A stretch of DNA of 29,156 nucleotides from an uncultured bacterium. Lineage in GTDB: Bacteria > Bacillota > Clostridia > Peptostreptococcales > Anaerovoracaceae. Location: assembly GCA_905214195.1 (NCBI GenBank), contig CAJMLH010000025.1:1-29156 (forward strand), read 5' to 3'. The notes beneath the pieces are model-generated. The model did not search any database. It was not told where the DNA came from and was given only the letters and a program-made list of their open reading frames with translations. Of this stretch, positions 8,174 through 16,753 are shown piece after piece. The number at the start of each line of letters is the position of its first letter. The first letter of the stretch is position 1. Position numbers and translations under genes: made by a program.

Positions 8174-8236
8174 GTATGTCGAAAGATTAAATGATGTGAA
8201 TGAATCGACAATTACGAAAAATGTTAAAGTTTAAAC

Positions 8237-8268
8237 TTGACAAAAATATGCCGGGGGGGGGGTATGAT
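8237..8268 (+). promoter_or_regulatory. Promoter of the nhaC unit with a ten-G run in its spacer
   Basis: A perfect TTGACA (8237-8242) and a good -10 TATGAT (8263-8268) are separated by 20 bases, three more than ideal. The spacer ends in ten consecutive G (8253-8262). Loss of two or three G would give the optimal 17-18 base spacing, so the promoter could be phase variable by strand slippage. Confidence 0.65.
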
Positions 8269-8274
8269 ATTAAG

Positions 8275-8404
8275 GAATATAAGGGGAAACTCGCCGTTAT
8301 CGCTTTAATGATATAAAGTGACACCATGAAGCAGTGAGACGAGTTTGATATGGCCGCTTTAGGCCTTAAGCAATCATTTTATCATTATAGGGAGGTTAAA
8401 AAGC
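8275..8404 (+). ncRNA. Structured 5' leader of nhaC, candidate cis-regulatory RNA
   Basis: The roughly 130-base leader can fold into a closing helix AAACTCG/CGAGTTT (8287-8293 with 8340-8346) and an inner 7-bp helix (8300-8306 with 8315-8321). The 8-base loop of the inner helix contains AATGATA (8307-8313), which is perfectly complementary to TATCATT (8380-8386), two bases before the GGGAGG ribosome binding site (8390-8395). A GGCC/GGCC hairpin (8352-8355 with 8362-8365) lies between. A loop-to-leader pseudoknot next to the ribosome site is a riboswitch-like layout. I do not recognise a known class. Confidence 0.5.
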
Positions 8405-9886
8405 ATGACGGAAAAAACTTTAAAACAACCACGAAAGCCTAAAATATGGGAAGCCCTTGTACCGGTAGCAGTATTGCTAATTACAATGGTAGTAGGAACA
8501 TTGGTATGGGGTGCTGATCCACATATTCCGCTGGTATTATCCTGCATAGTGACTGCTGTTATGGCAGTGATTTGCGGAAACAGCTGGGAAACCATACTTA
8601 CGGGAGCTTTGGACAGCATTAAGAGCGCAATTGAAGCATTGATAATAATTATGTGCGTAGGTATGCTGATTGCTTCATGGGTGTGGTCGGGAACTATGCC
8701 TGCTATGGTATATTACGGATTGGAACTTATCTCTCCGGGAGCATTTCTTGTAATAGGAGCTGTCCTTTGCGCTATAGTCGGAGTGGCAACCGGATCTTCA
8801 TGGACGGCTTCCGGTACTGTAGGAGTAGCTTTGATGGGTGTAGCTATGGGACTTGGCATAGATCCTCCGATAGCTGCCGGAATGGTAATATCCGGTGCAT
8901 ATATGGGGGACAAGCTTTCTCCTATGTCAGACAGCACCAATGTAGCTGCTGCGGCAGCCGGAACACCGCTTTATGACCATGTAAGAGCTATGCTGACCAC
9001 TACAATGCCAAGTTTTGGTATTGCTCTTATCGGTTACTGGATATTGGGAATGATTATAATAGATGAAGAAGGATACGATCCTCAGTTGGCATATGATATT
9101 CAGGACGCAATTTTAGACAACTTCTACATATCTCCTTGGATAATGCTTCCGGTACTGGTAATACTGTTTTCTGCATGGAAAAGAATACCTGCAATACCAT
9201 CTCTTCTTATGGCGGCGGCTTTCGGAGTAGTCATAGCTGTAACAGCTCAGGGAGAATCTTTTGCGGATGTGATTATAGGTCTTCAGACGGGATTTTCGGC
9301 TGAAACAGGAAGTGAAGTAGCCGATTCTCTTTTAAATAGAGGGGGAATAGATTCAATGATGTGGACCATATCTCTTATAATGTTTGCGCTTGCTTACGGC
9401 GGAATATTGGAAAAATGCGGTTTTGCCGAGACCTTGATGGGTGGAATTGTAAGGAGAATAAAGAGTCTGGGCGGATTGGTAGCTGCAACTATCGTTACAG
9501 GTATAGTTTGTGATGTAATTTTGACAGACCAGTATCTTGCAATTATGGTTCCGGGAAGACTGTTTGCTAAGGAGTTTGATAAGAAAGGGGTAAGCAGAAG
9601 TTTCCTTTCAAGAACTACTGAGGACGGTGCAACGCTTTGGTCGCCTATGATACCGTGGAACGGATGCGGAGCATATCAGGCAGCTACTTTAGGGGTTTCA
9701 AATTGGCAGTTCATGCCTTATGCTTTTATGAATCTGATAAATCCGATATATGCCATTGTTATAACTTATCTCGGAGTAGGAATAAAGTATAAGGAATATG
9801 ATGGTTTGACCGGAGCTGAACTGAAAGCGGCGAAAGCTAAGAAAAAGGCTGAACTCAAGGCAGCTAAAGCATCAGACAAGAAATAA
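8405..9886 (+). CDS. NhaC-family Na+/H+ antiporter-type transporter
   Basis: A 493-residue polytopic membrane protein with about 11-12 hydrophobic helices. Conserved NhaC features include GVATGSSWTASGTVGVALMG, GAYMGDKLSPMSDSTNVAAA and the C-terminal LWSPMIPWNGCGAYQA segment. Family members exchange Na+ for H+, but several carry amino or organic acids, so the cargo is uncertain. The last 23 residues are a hydrophilic Lys/Ala tail holding a repeated AELKAAKA unit. A GGAGG site lies nine bases before the ATG. Expression is probably set by a poly-G promoter and a structured leader. A small membrane protein follows after six bases. Confidence 0.92.
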   Translation: MTEKTLKQPRKPKIWEALVPVAVLLITMVVGTLVWGADPHIPLVLSCIVTAVMAVICGNSWETILTGALDSIKSAIEALIIIMCVGMLIASWVWSGTMPAMVYYGLELISPGAFLVIGAVLCAIVGVATGSSWTASGTVGVALMGVAMGLGIDPPIAAGMVISGAYMGDKLSPMSDSTNVAAAAAGTPLYDHVRAMLTTTMPSFGIALIGYWILGMIIIDEEGYDPQLAYDIQDAILDNFYISPWIMLPVLVILFSAWKRIPAIPSLLMAAAFGVVIAVTAQGESFADVIIGLQTGFSAETGSEVADSLLNRGGIDSMMWTISLIMFALAYGGILEKCGFAETLMGGIVRRIKSLGGLVAATIVTGIVCDVILTDQYLAIMVPGRLFAKEFDKKGVSRSFLSRTTEDGATLWSPMIPWNGCGAYQAATLGVSNWQFMPYAFMNLINPIYAIVITYLGVGIKYKEYDGLTGAELKAAKAKKKAELKAAKASDKK

Positions 9887-9892
9887 AAAGAT

Positions 9893-10306
9893 ATGAGAGA
9901 ATATATTCCGATAGATGCAAAGCCAATGAAAAAATCCACTAAGATAGCAGCTCTAACTGCCGGAATAATATGTGTTGCAGTCAGTATATACATAAAATCC
10001 ATATACACGGCTTTGGTTGGGATAATTATTCTTGCGGCAATGGTGCTGAACAAGAAGATTGCAGTGACAGAACGAGGCATAGAAATTACTTATGACATGG
10101 TATTGTTTGGAAGGACGGATTTGTGGAGATTTGATGAAATACAGGAAATTCATAAGGAACTTTCTCCTGATAGAAAAAAGTATGCTCTGCATATTCTTAA
10201 GGATGTCATGTCCAGAAGAGTGGTGTTCTTGATTTCTGATGCCGAAAAAGTCATAGAGCTTGCTTTGGAAAAAAATCCGGCGATTCATGTATCTGATGTA
10301 GATTGA
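9893..10306 (+). CDS. Small membrane protein of unknown function, cotranscribed with nhaC
   Basis: A 137-residue protein I do not recognise. Residues about 15-48 form two closely spaced membrane helices (a hairpin). The rest is a soluble part that looks like a small beta-rich domain with alternating strands and a final helix, reminiscent of bacterial PH-like domains in two-helix membrane proteins; that comparison is impressionistic. No clear Shine-Dalgarno site precedes the ATG. The stop codon of nhaC is only six bases away, so it may be translated by reinitiation. It ends just before a strong terminator and may be an accessory partner of the antiporter. Confidence 0.75.
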   Translation: MREYIPIDAKPMKKSTKIAALTAGIICVAVSIYIKSIYTALVGIIILAAMVLNKKIAVTERGIEITYDMVLFGRTDLWRFDEIQEIHKELSPDRKKYALHILKDVMSRRVVFLISDAEKVIELALEKNPAIHVSDVD

Positions 10307-10326
10307 CTATGTTAGACTATAAAGAC

Positions 10327-10371
10327 AAAAACCTCGCTGAAAGTATTTCGGCGGGGTTTTGATGTTTTTTG
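10327..10371 (+). terminator. Terminator of the nhaC unit
   Basis: A 15-bp stem (10328-10342 with 10346-10360, two G-U pairs) closes a 3-base loop. It ends in TTTT and is followed by GATG and six further T. Confidence 0.88.
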
Positions 10372-10410
10372 ACTCTTTTCCCTTGCCTTTTTAGGTATTC
10401 CGATTTTCTA

Positions 10411-10480
10411 TCCGTGTCCACTCTATGGGGGACAGTTCATCCGAAAGCCTCTCGGTTTCACCGGATAAAATACTTTTTTA
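10411..10480 (+). repeat. Two tandem hairpins upstream of typA (REP/MITE-like remnant or attenuator)
   Basis: TGTCC (10415-10419) pairs with GGACA (10430-10434). A second hairpin, ATCCG...CGGAT-like (ATCC 10439-10442 with GGAT 10463-10466, inner GAAA/TTTC and CC/GG pairs), is followed by a T run at 10474-10479. The GGGGGACAGTTC string recalls REP-type repeats linked to TnpA-REP transposases. Lying upstream of the typA promoter, the second hairpin may act as a back-up terminator. Confidence 0.4.
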
Positions 10481-10497
10481 ACATAAGCACCAACCCA

Positions 10498-10526
10498 TTG
10501 TTTTTAGCTGTATATTGTGATAAAAT
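10498..10526 (+). promoter_or_regulatory. Promoter of the typA operon
   Basis: TTGTTT (10498-10503), a 17-base spacer and TAAAAT (10521-10526), with an extended -10 TG at 10518-10519. It lies 34 bases before the typA start. Confidence 0.6.
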
Positions 10527-10559
10527 AATATATCAAACTAAAAAAAGGAAATTTTTTGT

Positions 10560-12440
10560 ATGAGCGAAAAGCAAAAGATAATAAATATCGCTGTAATTGC
10601 CCATGTAGACGCCGGAAAATCAACATTGGTTGACGCTTTTCTCAATCAGAGCGGAGTATTCAGAGCCAATGAAGAAGTGGCTGACTGTGTAATGGACAGC
10701 GATGACATAGAGAGAGAAAGAGGCATTACCATATATTCAAAGAACTGTTCGGTAATGCACGGAGATGTAAAGATAAATATAGTAGACACACCGGGACATG
10801 CCGATTTTTCTTCGGAAGTGGAACGAATCATGAAAACGGTAGACACAGTTATTCTTCTTGTGGATTCAAGCGAGGGACCGATGCCGCAGACCAGATTCGT
10901 TCTTAAGAAGTCACTTGAGCAGGGAATCAATCCGATATTGTTCATAAACAAGCTTGATAAGAAAGATGCAAGAATTGATGAAGTTGTAGATGAAGTATAT
11001 GAGTTGTTCATGGATCTTGAGGCGAATGATAAGCAGCTTGATTTTCCTATATTATACGGTATAGCCCGTCAGGGAATAGCAGTCTATGAGCCTGAGGATA
11101 TTAACGGAATGACCATAGGAGAGGGAGAAGAAAAGATTAAAAAGAGTCCGGCCGGTTACGGAGGCCTTGATATAACTCCTCTCTTTGATACTATAACAAA
11201 GCATTGTACACCATATCCGGATTTGACTGACGAACCGCTTCAGCTTCAAGTATCTACCCTTGCATATGATGATTATATAGGTAGACTTGGAATCGGCAGA
11301 GTGACCAGGGGAATTATAAAAGAAGGACAGCAGGTAGCAGTCGCAAAGGCTGACGGCACCATAGCCCAAAGAAAAATAAATCAAGTATTTGTTTACAGAG
11401 GACTTAAGAGAGTTTCAGTGCCTGAAGCTCAATGCGGAGATATAGTGGTAGTATCGGGAATTTCCGATATATCAATAGGTGAAACAATATGCGATACCAA
11501 AGACCCGCAGCCTATGGAGATGATACACATAGAAGAACCTACGCTGAGTATGAATTTTATGGTAAACAAATCACCATTTGCCGGAAAGTCAGGTAAATTT
11601 GTTACAAGCCGACATATCAGAGAAAGACTCAATAAGGAGCTTGAAGTAAATGTAGGATTGATGGTTGAAGAAACAGATTCAACTGATTGCTTCAAGGTTT
11701 CAGGAAGAGGAGAATTGCACCTTTCCATACTTATAGAAAACATGAGAAGAGAGGGATATGAACTTGCAGTATCAAAGCCTGAAGTAATATTAAGAAAGGG
11801 CGAGCATGGCAAGGTACTTGAGCCTATCGAGGAAGTTGTTATAACCGTTCCCGATGAATATTCAGGAACAGTTATCAATAAGCTGAATATAAGAAAGGGT
11901 CTTATGACTCAGATGGCAACGGAAAACGGATATTCAAGGCTTGAATATCTTGTGCCGACAAGAGGTCTCCTCGGCTACAGAAGCGAATTCATAAATGATA
12001 CAAGAGGCGAGGGGACCATGGTCAGAAGATTTGATTCTTTCGATGAATACAAGGGAGAAATACCTCAGAGAACCAACGGAGTTGCAATTGCTCAGGAAGA
12101 AGGAGAATGTACACCTTATGCATTGTTTAATATAGGCGAAAGAGTTCAGATGTTTGTAGAGCCGGGTACCCGTGTATACGAGGGCATGATTGTAGGTATG
12201 AACTCAAGAAATGATGACATGGTAGTAAATCCATGCAAGGCAAAGAGAGTCAGCAATATGAGAGCCGCAGGCTCAGATGAAGCTATTAAGCTGTCACCTC
12301 CGAGAACTTTCACTCTTGAAGAAGCACTTGAGTTTATTGACGATGATGAACTGGTTGAAATAACACCTGACGACATAAGACTTCGCAAAAAGCTCCTGCA
12401 TGAGCTTGAGAGACGCAGAAGCGGCAGAGTTTATGAATAG
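10560..12440 (+). CDS. typA: Ribosome-associated GTPase TypA/BipA
   Basis: Translational GTPase of 626 residues that binds the 70S ribosome and supports ribosome assembly and stress or cold growth. G1 is AHVDAGKST (about residues 15-23), the switch I region holds RERGITI, G3 is DTPGHADF and G4 is NKLDK. The C-terminal half carries the EF-G-like domains III and V and the TypA-specific C-terminal domain (ending with segments such as SGRGELHLSIL, GLLGYRSEF and LTPPRTFTLEEAL-like SPPRTFTLEEALEFI). The protein is slightly longer than the usual 605-615. An AAGGAA site precedes the ATG. It heads an operon with mscS nine bases downstream. Confidence 0.96.
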   Translation: MSEKQKIINIAVIAHVDAGKSTLVDAFLNQSGVFRANEEVADCVMDSDDIERERGITIYSKNCSVMHGDVKINIVDTPGHADFSSEVERIMKTVDTVILLVDSSEGPMPQTRFVLKKSLEQGINPILFINKLDKKDARIDEVVDEVYELFMDLEANDKQLDFPILYGIARQGIAVYEPEDINGMTIGEGEEKIKKSPAGYGGLDITPLFDTITKHCTPYPDLTDEPLQLQVSTLAYDDYIGRLGIGRVTRGIIKEGQQVAVAKADGTIAQRKINQVFVYRGLKRVSVPEAQCGDIVVVSGISDISIGETICDTKDPQPMEMIHIEEPTLSMNFMVNKSPFAGKSGKFVTSRHIRERLNKELEVNVGLMVEETDSTDCFKVSGRGELHLSILIENMRREGYELAVSKPEVILRKGEHGKVLEPIEEVVITVPDEYSGTVINKLNIRKGLMTQMATENGYSRLEYLVPTRGLLGYRSEFINDTRGEGTMVRRFDSFDEYKGEIPQRTNGVAIAQEEGECTPYALFNIGERVQMFVEPGTRVYEGMIVGMNSRNDDMVVNPCKAKRVSNMRAAGSDEAIKLSPPRTFTLEEALEFIDDDELVEITPDDIRLRKKLLHELERRRSGRVYE

Positions 12441-12449
12441 GAGAAGCAT

Positions 12450-13244
12450 ATGTCTGAGGTTTTAGAATTTTTATCGGGAAGCATTTGGGGTAATATTCTG
12501 GGCGCAGTGATAATTCTTATCATAGGCCTAATCCTTGTAAAGATTTTAGCGGCTATACTCAGAAAAGCCTTGATGAGAACTCGTCTCGATGAGTCAGTAC
12601 ACAAATTCATAATAAATGTTATGAAAGTTGTAATGTATATTGTTATAACGGTAGCGATTTTGGGAAAACTGAATGTTCCAACCGCACCACTTGTGACAGT
12701 ATTGGGTGCCGCAGGTGCTGCCATTGCGCTGGCACTAAAAGACAGCCTCGGAAATATAGCCGGAGGCGTGCTGATATTAGCTAACAAGCTTTTTAAAAAA
12801 GGCGATGTTATAGATGTATCCGGAACTGAGGGAATGGTAGATAGCATAGACCTGTTTGTCACAACTTTAAAGACTTATGACAACAAGGTTGTAACCATAC
12901 CCAACGGAACTGTTACCACATCTGTGATAGTAAACTATTCCAAAGAAGAAATGAGAAGAGTAGATTGCGTTTTCAGTGTGGCATACGATACCGATATTGC
13001 AAAGGCAAAAGACGTCCTGCTTGCCATAGCAGATCAATGTCCGGACGCTCTTGATACGCCGCCACCTGTTGTAGGCGTAAATCAGCATCAGGCAAGTTCC
13101 ATAGATTTGGATCTTAAGGTCTGGTGTGAAACATCCAAATATTTCGATGTAAGATATTATTTGGAAGAAGAAGTTAAAACCGCATTTGATAAAGCAGATA
13201 TTACAATACCATATCCACGAATGGACGTGCGTGTGACAGAGTAA
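12450..13244 (+). CDS. MscS-family small-conductance mechanosensitive channel
   Basis: A 264-residue membrane channel that opens on hypo-osmotic shock to release solutes. Three N-terminal helices are seen (about residues 12-35, 55-75 and 80-105). The pore-lining TM3 has the characteristic Gly/Ala pattern (GAAGAAIALALKDSLGNIAGG). The cytoplasmic beta domain contains the GDVIDVSGTEGMVDSI segment and VTIPNGTV motif, and the C-terminal alpha/beta domain ends in PYPRMDV. It lies nine bases after typA, with an AGGAGA ribosome site overlapping the typA stop, and 18 bases before pyc. Confidence 0.93.
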   Translation: MSEVLEFLSGSIWGNILGAVIILIIGLILVKILAAILRKALMRTRLDESVHKFIINVMKVVMYIVITVAILGKLNVPTAPLVTVLGAAGAAIALALKDSLGNIAGGVLILANKLFKKGDVIDVSGTEGMVDSIDLFVTTLKTYDNKVVTIPNGTVTTSVIVNYSKEEMRRVDCVFSVAYDTDIAKAKDVLLAIADQCPDALDTPPPVVGVNQHQASSIDLDLKVWCETSKYFDVRYYLEEEVKTAFDKADITIPYPRMDVRVTE

Positions 13245-13262
13245 TTTTTTAGGGAGAGTAAG

Positions 13263-16200
13263 ATGGGAGAAATTAAAAAATTCAAAAGAGTATTGGTAGC
13301 AAACAGAGGAGAAATTGCAATCAGAGTTTTCAGAGCTTGTCGTGAACTTGGAATAAGAACGGTAGCTATATATTCAGAAGAAGACAAGAATTCTCTGTTC
13401 AGAACTAAAGCAGATGAAGCTTACCAGATAGGCAAGGGTAAAACGCCTGTAGGAGTATATCTGAGTATAGATGAAATCATAGCACTTGCAAAGGCAAAGG
13501 GTGTAGATGCAATCCATCCGGGCTACGGATTTTTGGCAGAAAATGTTGAATTCGCCAAGGCATGTGCAGACGCCGGAATAGAGTTTATCGGACCTACAGC
13601 AGAGATGATGGATAAGCTGGGAGATAAGATAAAATCAAAGATAGTAGCTAACGAAGTTGGAGTGCCTACTATTCCCGGTGTTGAAAAAGCAATAGCAACA
13701 GAAGAAGAAGCCGTTGAATTTGCAGAAAAGTGCGGCTATCCTGTAATGCTCAAGGCAGCAGCAGGCGGCGGCGGAAGAGGAATGAGAATAGTTCAGAATA
13801 AAGAAGAACTCCTTCCTCAGTTCAGAAGTGCCAGAAGTGAAGCTGCAAAGGCTTTCGGAATAGACGATATATTTATTGAAAAGTATCTTGAAAACCCTAA
13901 ACATATAGAAGTTCAGATACTTGGAGACAAATACGGCAATATAGTTCATCTCTTTGAGAGAGACTGTTCAATTCAGAGAAGACACCAGAAAGTTATTGAG
14001 TTTACACCGGCTCTTTGTCTGACTGACGAGCAGAGGGAAACTATCTGTCAGGATGCGCTTAAGATTGCTCATGCCGTAGATTACAGAAGTGCAGGAACTG
14101 TGGAATTCTTAGTTGATAAGACAGGACAGCATTACTTTATAGAAATGAATCCGAGAATTCAGGTTGAACATACGGTTTCGGAGATAGTTACAGGAGTTGA
14201 TATTGTTCAGGATCAGATTTTAGTGGCACAAGGTTATGCCCTTGATTCACCTGAAATTGCAATTCCTAATCAGGAATCCATCAAGGTTACGGGACATGCG
14301 ATACAGTGCAGAATCACTACAGAAGACCCGGCAAACAGCTTCATGCCTGATACCGGTATTATAGAAAACTACAGAAGCCCGGGCGGCTTTGGAATCCGTC
14401 TTGACGGAGGCAATGGTTTTGAAGGTTCGGAAATAACACCTTTCTATGACAGCTTGCTTGTAAAGATTACTGCTTTCAGCAGAACATTTGAAGATACAAG
14501 AAGAAAGGCTATAAGAGCACTTTCTGAGATGGTTATAAAAGGAGTTAAAACCAATATTGCATTCATGCTCAATGTACTTAACCATCCTACATTTGCAGCG
14601 GGAATGTGTGATACGGGATTCATCGCAAACACCCCTGATTTGCTGCATATCGAAAAGGTAGAAGATAATGAGCTTAAGGTAATTGAATTCTTAGGAAACA
14701 AGTTTGTAAATGAAACAAAAGGTCAAAAGCCTCAGTTCAATGTGCCTGTATTCCCTAAATTCAAGAAAGAAGAGCTTAAAGGCTTAAGAGGAACAAAACA
14801 GCTTTTGGATGAACAGGGTCCTAAAGCAGTTGCAGATTGGGTAAAGGATCAGAAGAAGCTTCTCATAACCGATACTACCATGCGTGACGCTCAGCAGTCG
14901 CTGATGGCTACAAGAGTAAGAACTGTAGATATGGAAAAAATCGCTCCGGCAGTTTCCGTATATGGTAAAGACCTGTTCTCTGTTGAAATGTGGGGCGGTG
15001 CTACATTCGATACTTCCTACAGATTCCTTAAGGAATCACCATGGGAAAGACTCGACACCTTAAGAGAGAAGATGCCTAATATACTGTTCCAGATGTTAAT
15101 AAGAGGTGCAAATGCAGTAGGATATAAGAATTACCCTGATAATGTAATCAGAGAATTTGTAAAAGAATCTGCAAAATCGGGAATAGATGTATTCAGAATA
15201 TTTGACTCCCTCAACTGGCTTGACGGCATGTCAGTAGCTCTTGACGAAACTCTTAATCAGGATAAGATAGCAGAAGCATGCCTGTGCTATACAGGAGATA
15301 TTCTTGATGAATCAAGAACAAAGTATAATCTCAAATACTATGTTGATATGGCCAAGGAACTGGAAAAGAGAGGCGCTCACATGTTAGGTATCAAAGACAT
15401 GTCAGGACTTCTTAAGCCTGTGGCCGCATATAAACTTATCAAAACATTAAAAGAGGAGATAGGTATTCCTATTCATCTTCACACTCACGATACTTCCGGA
15501 AACGGCGTAGCTACTATTCTTATGGCAGCACAGGCCGGAGTTGATGTTGTCGATGCGGCATTTAACTCAATGAGCGGACTGACTTCACAGCCTGCACTCA
15601 ACTCAGTTGTTGCTGCACTTCAGAATTCCAGCAGAGATACCGGAATAGACAGTGACAAGATACAGAAGATATCTGAATACTGGAGAGATGTAAGACCTGT
15701 ATATGCCGGCTTTGAATCCGAGCTTGTAACTTCTACCGCTGAAATTTACAAGTACGAAATTCCGGGAGGTCAGTATTCAAACCTCAAACCGCAGGTTGAA
15801 AGCTTTGGATTAGGTCATAAGTTTGAAGAAGTTAAAGACATGTATAAAGCCGTAAATGCTATGCTTGGAGATATAGTAAAGGTAACTCCGTCATCCAAGG
15901 CAGTGGGAGATATGGCTATATTCATGGTACAAAACGACCTTACTCCTGAAAATATTTACGAGAAAGCGCAGGGCATAGATTTCCCTGATTCAATAGTTTC
16001 TTACTTTGAGGGAATGATGGGTCAGCCTCATGGCGGATTCCCTGAAAAACTCCAGAAGTTGGTTCTCAAAGGTAAGCCGGCAATCACATGCAGACCGGGA
16101 GAACTTCTCCCTCCTGAAGATTTTGACGCTATCAAGAAGCACTTGAGAGAAGATCTTGACCTTGAGGGAACAGACAGAGAAGCTATAAGCTATGCGATTT

Positions 16201-16703
16201 ACCCTAAGGTATTCGAGGATTATATCAAGACTGTAAGAAAAGAAGGAAACTTCCGTTACATGGGTTCTGATATATTCTTCCACAGCTTGGAAGTAGGCGA
16301 AACTTGCGAAGTTAAGCTAGGCGAGGGAAAAGTCCTGATGGTTAAGCTGCACGAGGTCAGACCTGTAGACAACGAGGGCTTCAGAGAGGCAATCTTTGAA
16401 GTAAACGGCAACCGCAGAATAATCAAGATTAAGGATACCGATGTTACAGTAAACTCCAATACTTCCGTGCTTTATGCAGATGAAAGCAATCCTATGGAAG
16501 TGGGAGCAAACATACCGGGTAACATAATCAGAGTCTTAGTAAAGGAAGGCGATGTGGTTGAAGAAAAACAGCCGATTGCCGTTATAGAGGCCATGAAGAT
16601 GGAAACCAACATTCTTGCTACTGCCAAGGGAACCGTTGAGAAAATCTATATTTCGGAAGGCCAGCAGGTAAAAGCAGGCGAAATGGTTGCTAAACTGAAA
16701 TAG
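13263..16703 (+). CDS. pyc: Pyruvate carboxylase
   Basis: Biotin-dependent anaplerotic enzyme converting pyruvate, bicarbonate and ATP to oxaloacetate; at 1146 residues it is the full single-chain form. Domains in order: biotin carboxylase (residues about 1-455, with the glycine-rich AAAGGGGRGMR ATP loop and the EMNPRIQVEHTVSE motif), carboxyltransferase TIM barrel (about 530-800, starting with TDTTMRDAQQSL and including HLHTHDTSGNG), the PYC regulatory/allosteric domain, and a C-terminal biotinyl domain with EAMKMET, in which Lys1112 is the biotinylated residue. A GGGAG site precedes the ATG. It ends the typA-mscS-pyc unit and is followed by a strong terminator. Confidence 0.97.
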   Translation: MGEIKKFKRVLVANRGEIAIRVFRACRELGIRTVAIYSEEDKNSLFRTKADEAYQIGKGKTPVGVYLSIDEIIALAKAKGVDAIHPGYGFLAENVEFAKACADAGIEFIGPTAEMMDKLGDKIKSKIVANEVGVPTIPGVEKAIATEEEAVEFAEKCGYPVMLKAAAGGGGRGMRIVQNKEELLPQFRSARSEAAKAFGIDDIFIEKYLENPKHIEVQILGDKYGNIVHLFERDCSIQRRHQKVIEFTPALCLTDEQRETICQDALKIAHAVDYRSAGTVEFLVDKTGQHYFIEMNPRIQVEHTVSEIVTGVDIVQDQILVAQGYALDSPEIAIPNQESIKVTGHAIQCRITTEDPANSFMPDTGIIENYRSPGGFGIRLDGGNGFEGSEITPFYDSLLVKITAFSRTFEDTRRKAIRALSEMVIKGVKTNIAFMLNVLNHPTFAAGMCDTGFIANTPDLLHIEKVEDNELKVIEFLGNKFVNETKGQKPQFNVPVFPKFKKEELKGLRGTKQLLDEQGPKAVADWVKDQKKLLITDTTMRDAQQSLMATRVRTVDMEKIAPAVSVYGKDLFSVEMWGGATFDTSYRFLKESPWERLDTLREKMPNILFQMLIRGANAVGYKNYPDNVIREFVKESAKSGIDVFRIFDSLNWLDGMSVALDETLNQDKIAEACLCYTGDILDESRTKYNLKYYVDMAKELEKRGAHMLGIKDMSGLLKPVAAYKLIKTLKEEIGIPIHLHTHDTSGNGVATILMAAQAGVDVVDAAFNSMSGLTSQPALNSVVAALQNSSRDTGIDSDKIQKISEYWRDVRPVYAGFESELVTSTAEIYKYEIPGGQYSNLKPQVESFGLGHKFEEVKDMYKAVNAMLGDIVKVTPSSKAVGDMAIFMVQNDLTPENIYEKAQGIDFPDSIVSYFEGMMGQPHGGFPEKLQKLVLKGKPAITCRPGELLPPEDFDAIKKHLREDLDLEGTDREAISYAIYPKVFEDYIKTVRKEGNFRYMGSDIFFHSLEVGETCEVKLGEGKVLMVKLHEVRPVDNEGFREAIFEVNGNRRIIKIKDTDVTVNSNTSVLYADESNPMEVGANIPGNIIRVLVKEGDVVEEKQPIAVIEAMKMETNILATAKGTVEKIYISEGQQVKAGEMVAKLK

Positions 16704-16714
16704 AATAAATAATC

Positions 16715-16753
16715 AAAATCCCTCCGTATTTTGCGATACGGAGGGATTTTTTT
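16715..16753 (+). terminator. Terminator after pyc
   Basis: A perfect 15-bp stem, 16715-16729 with 16736-16750, closes a 6-base loop; the 3' arm runs into seven T. Confidence 0.92.

Noticed and set aside
8143..8211. Longer N-terminus of the amidase
   Set aside because: The extension crosses the TAGGAGG ribosome site and the likely -10 box; the ATG at 8142 fits both.
10369..10563. 64-codon plus-strand frame before typA
   Set aside because: It runs through terminator-like hairpins and the typA promoter, has no ribosome site and no recognisable protein features.
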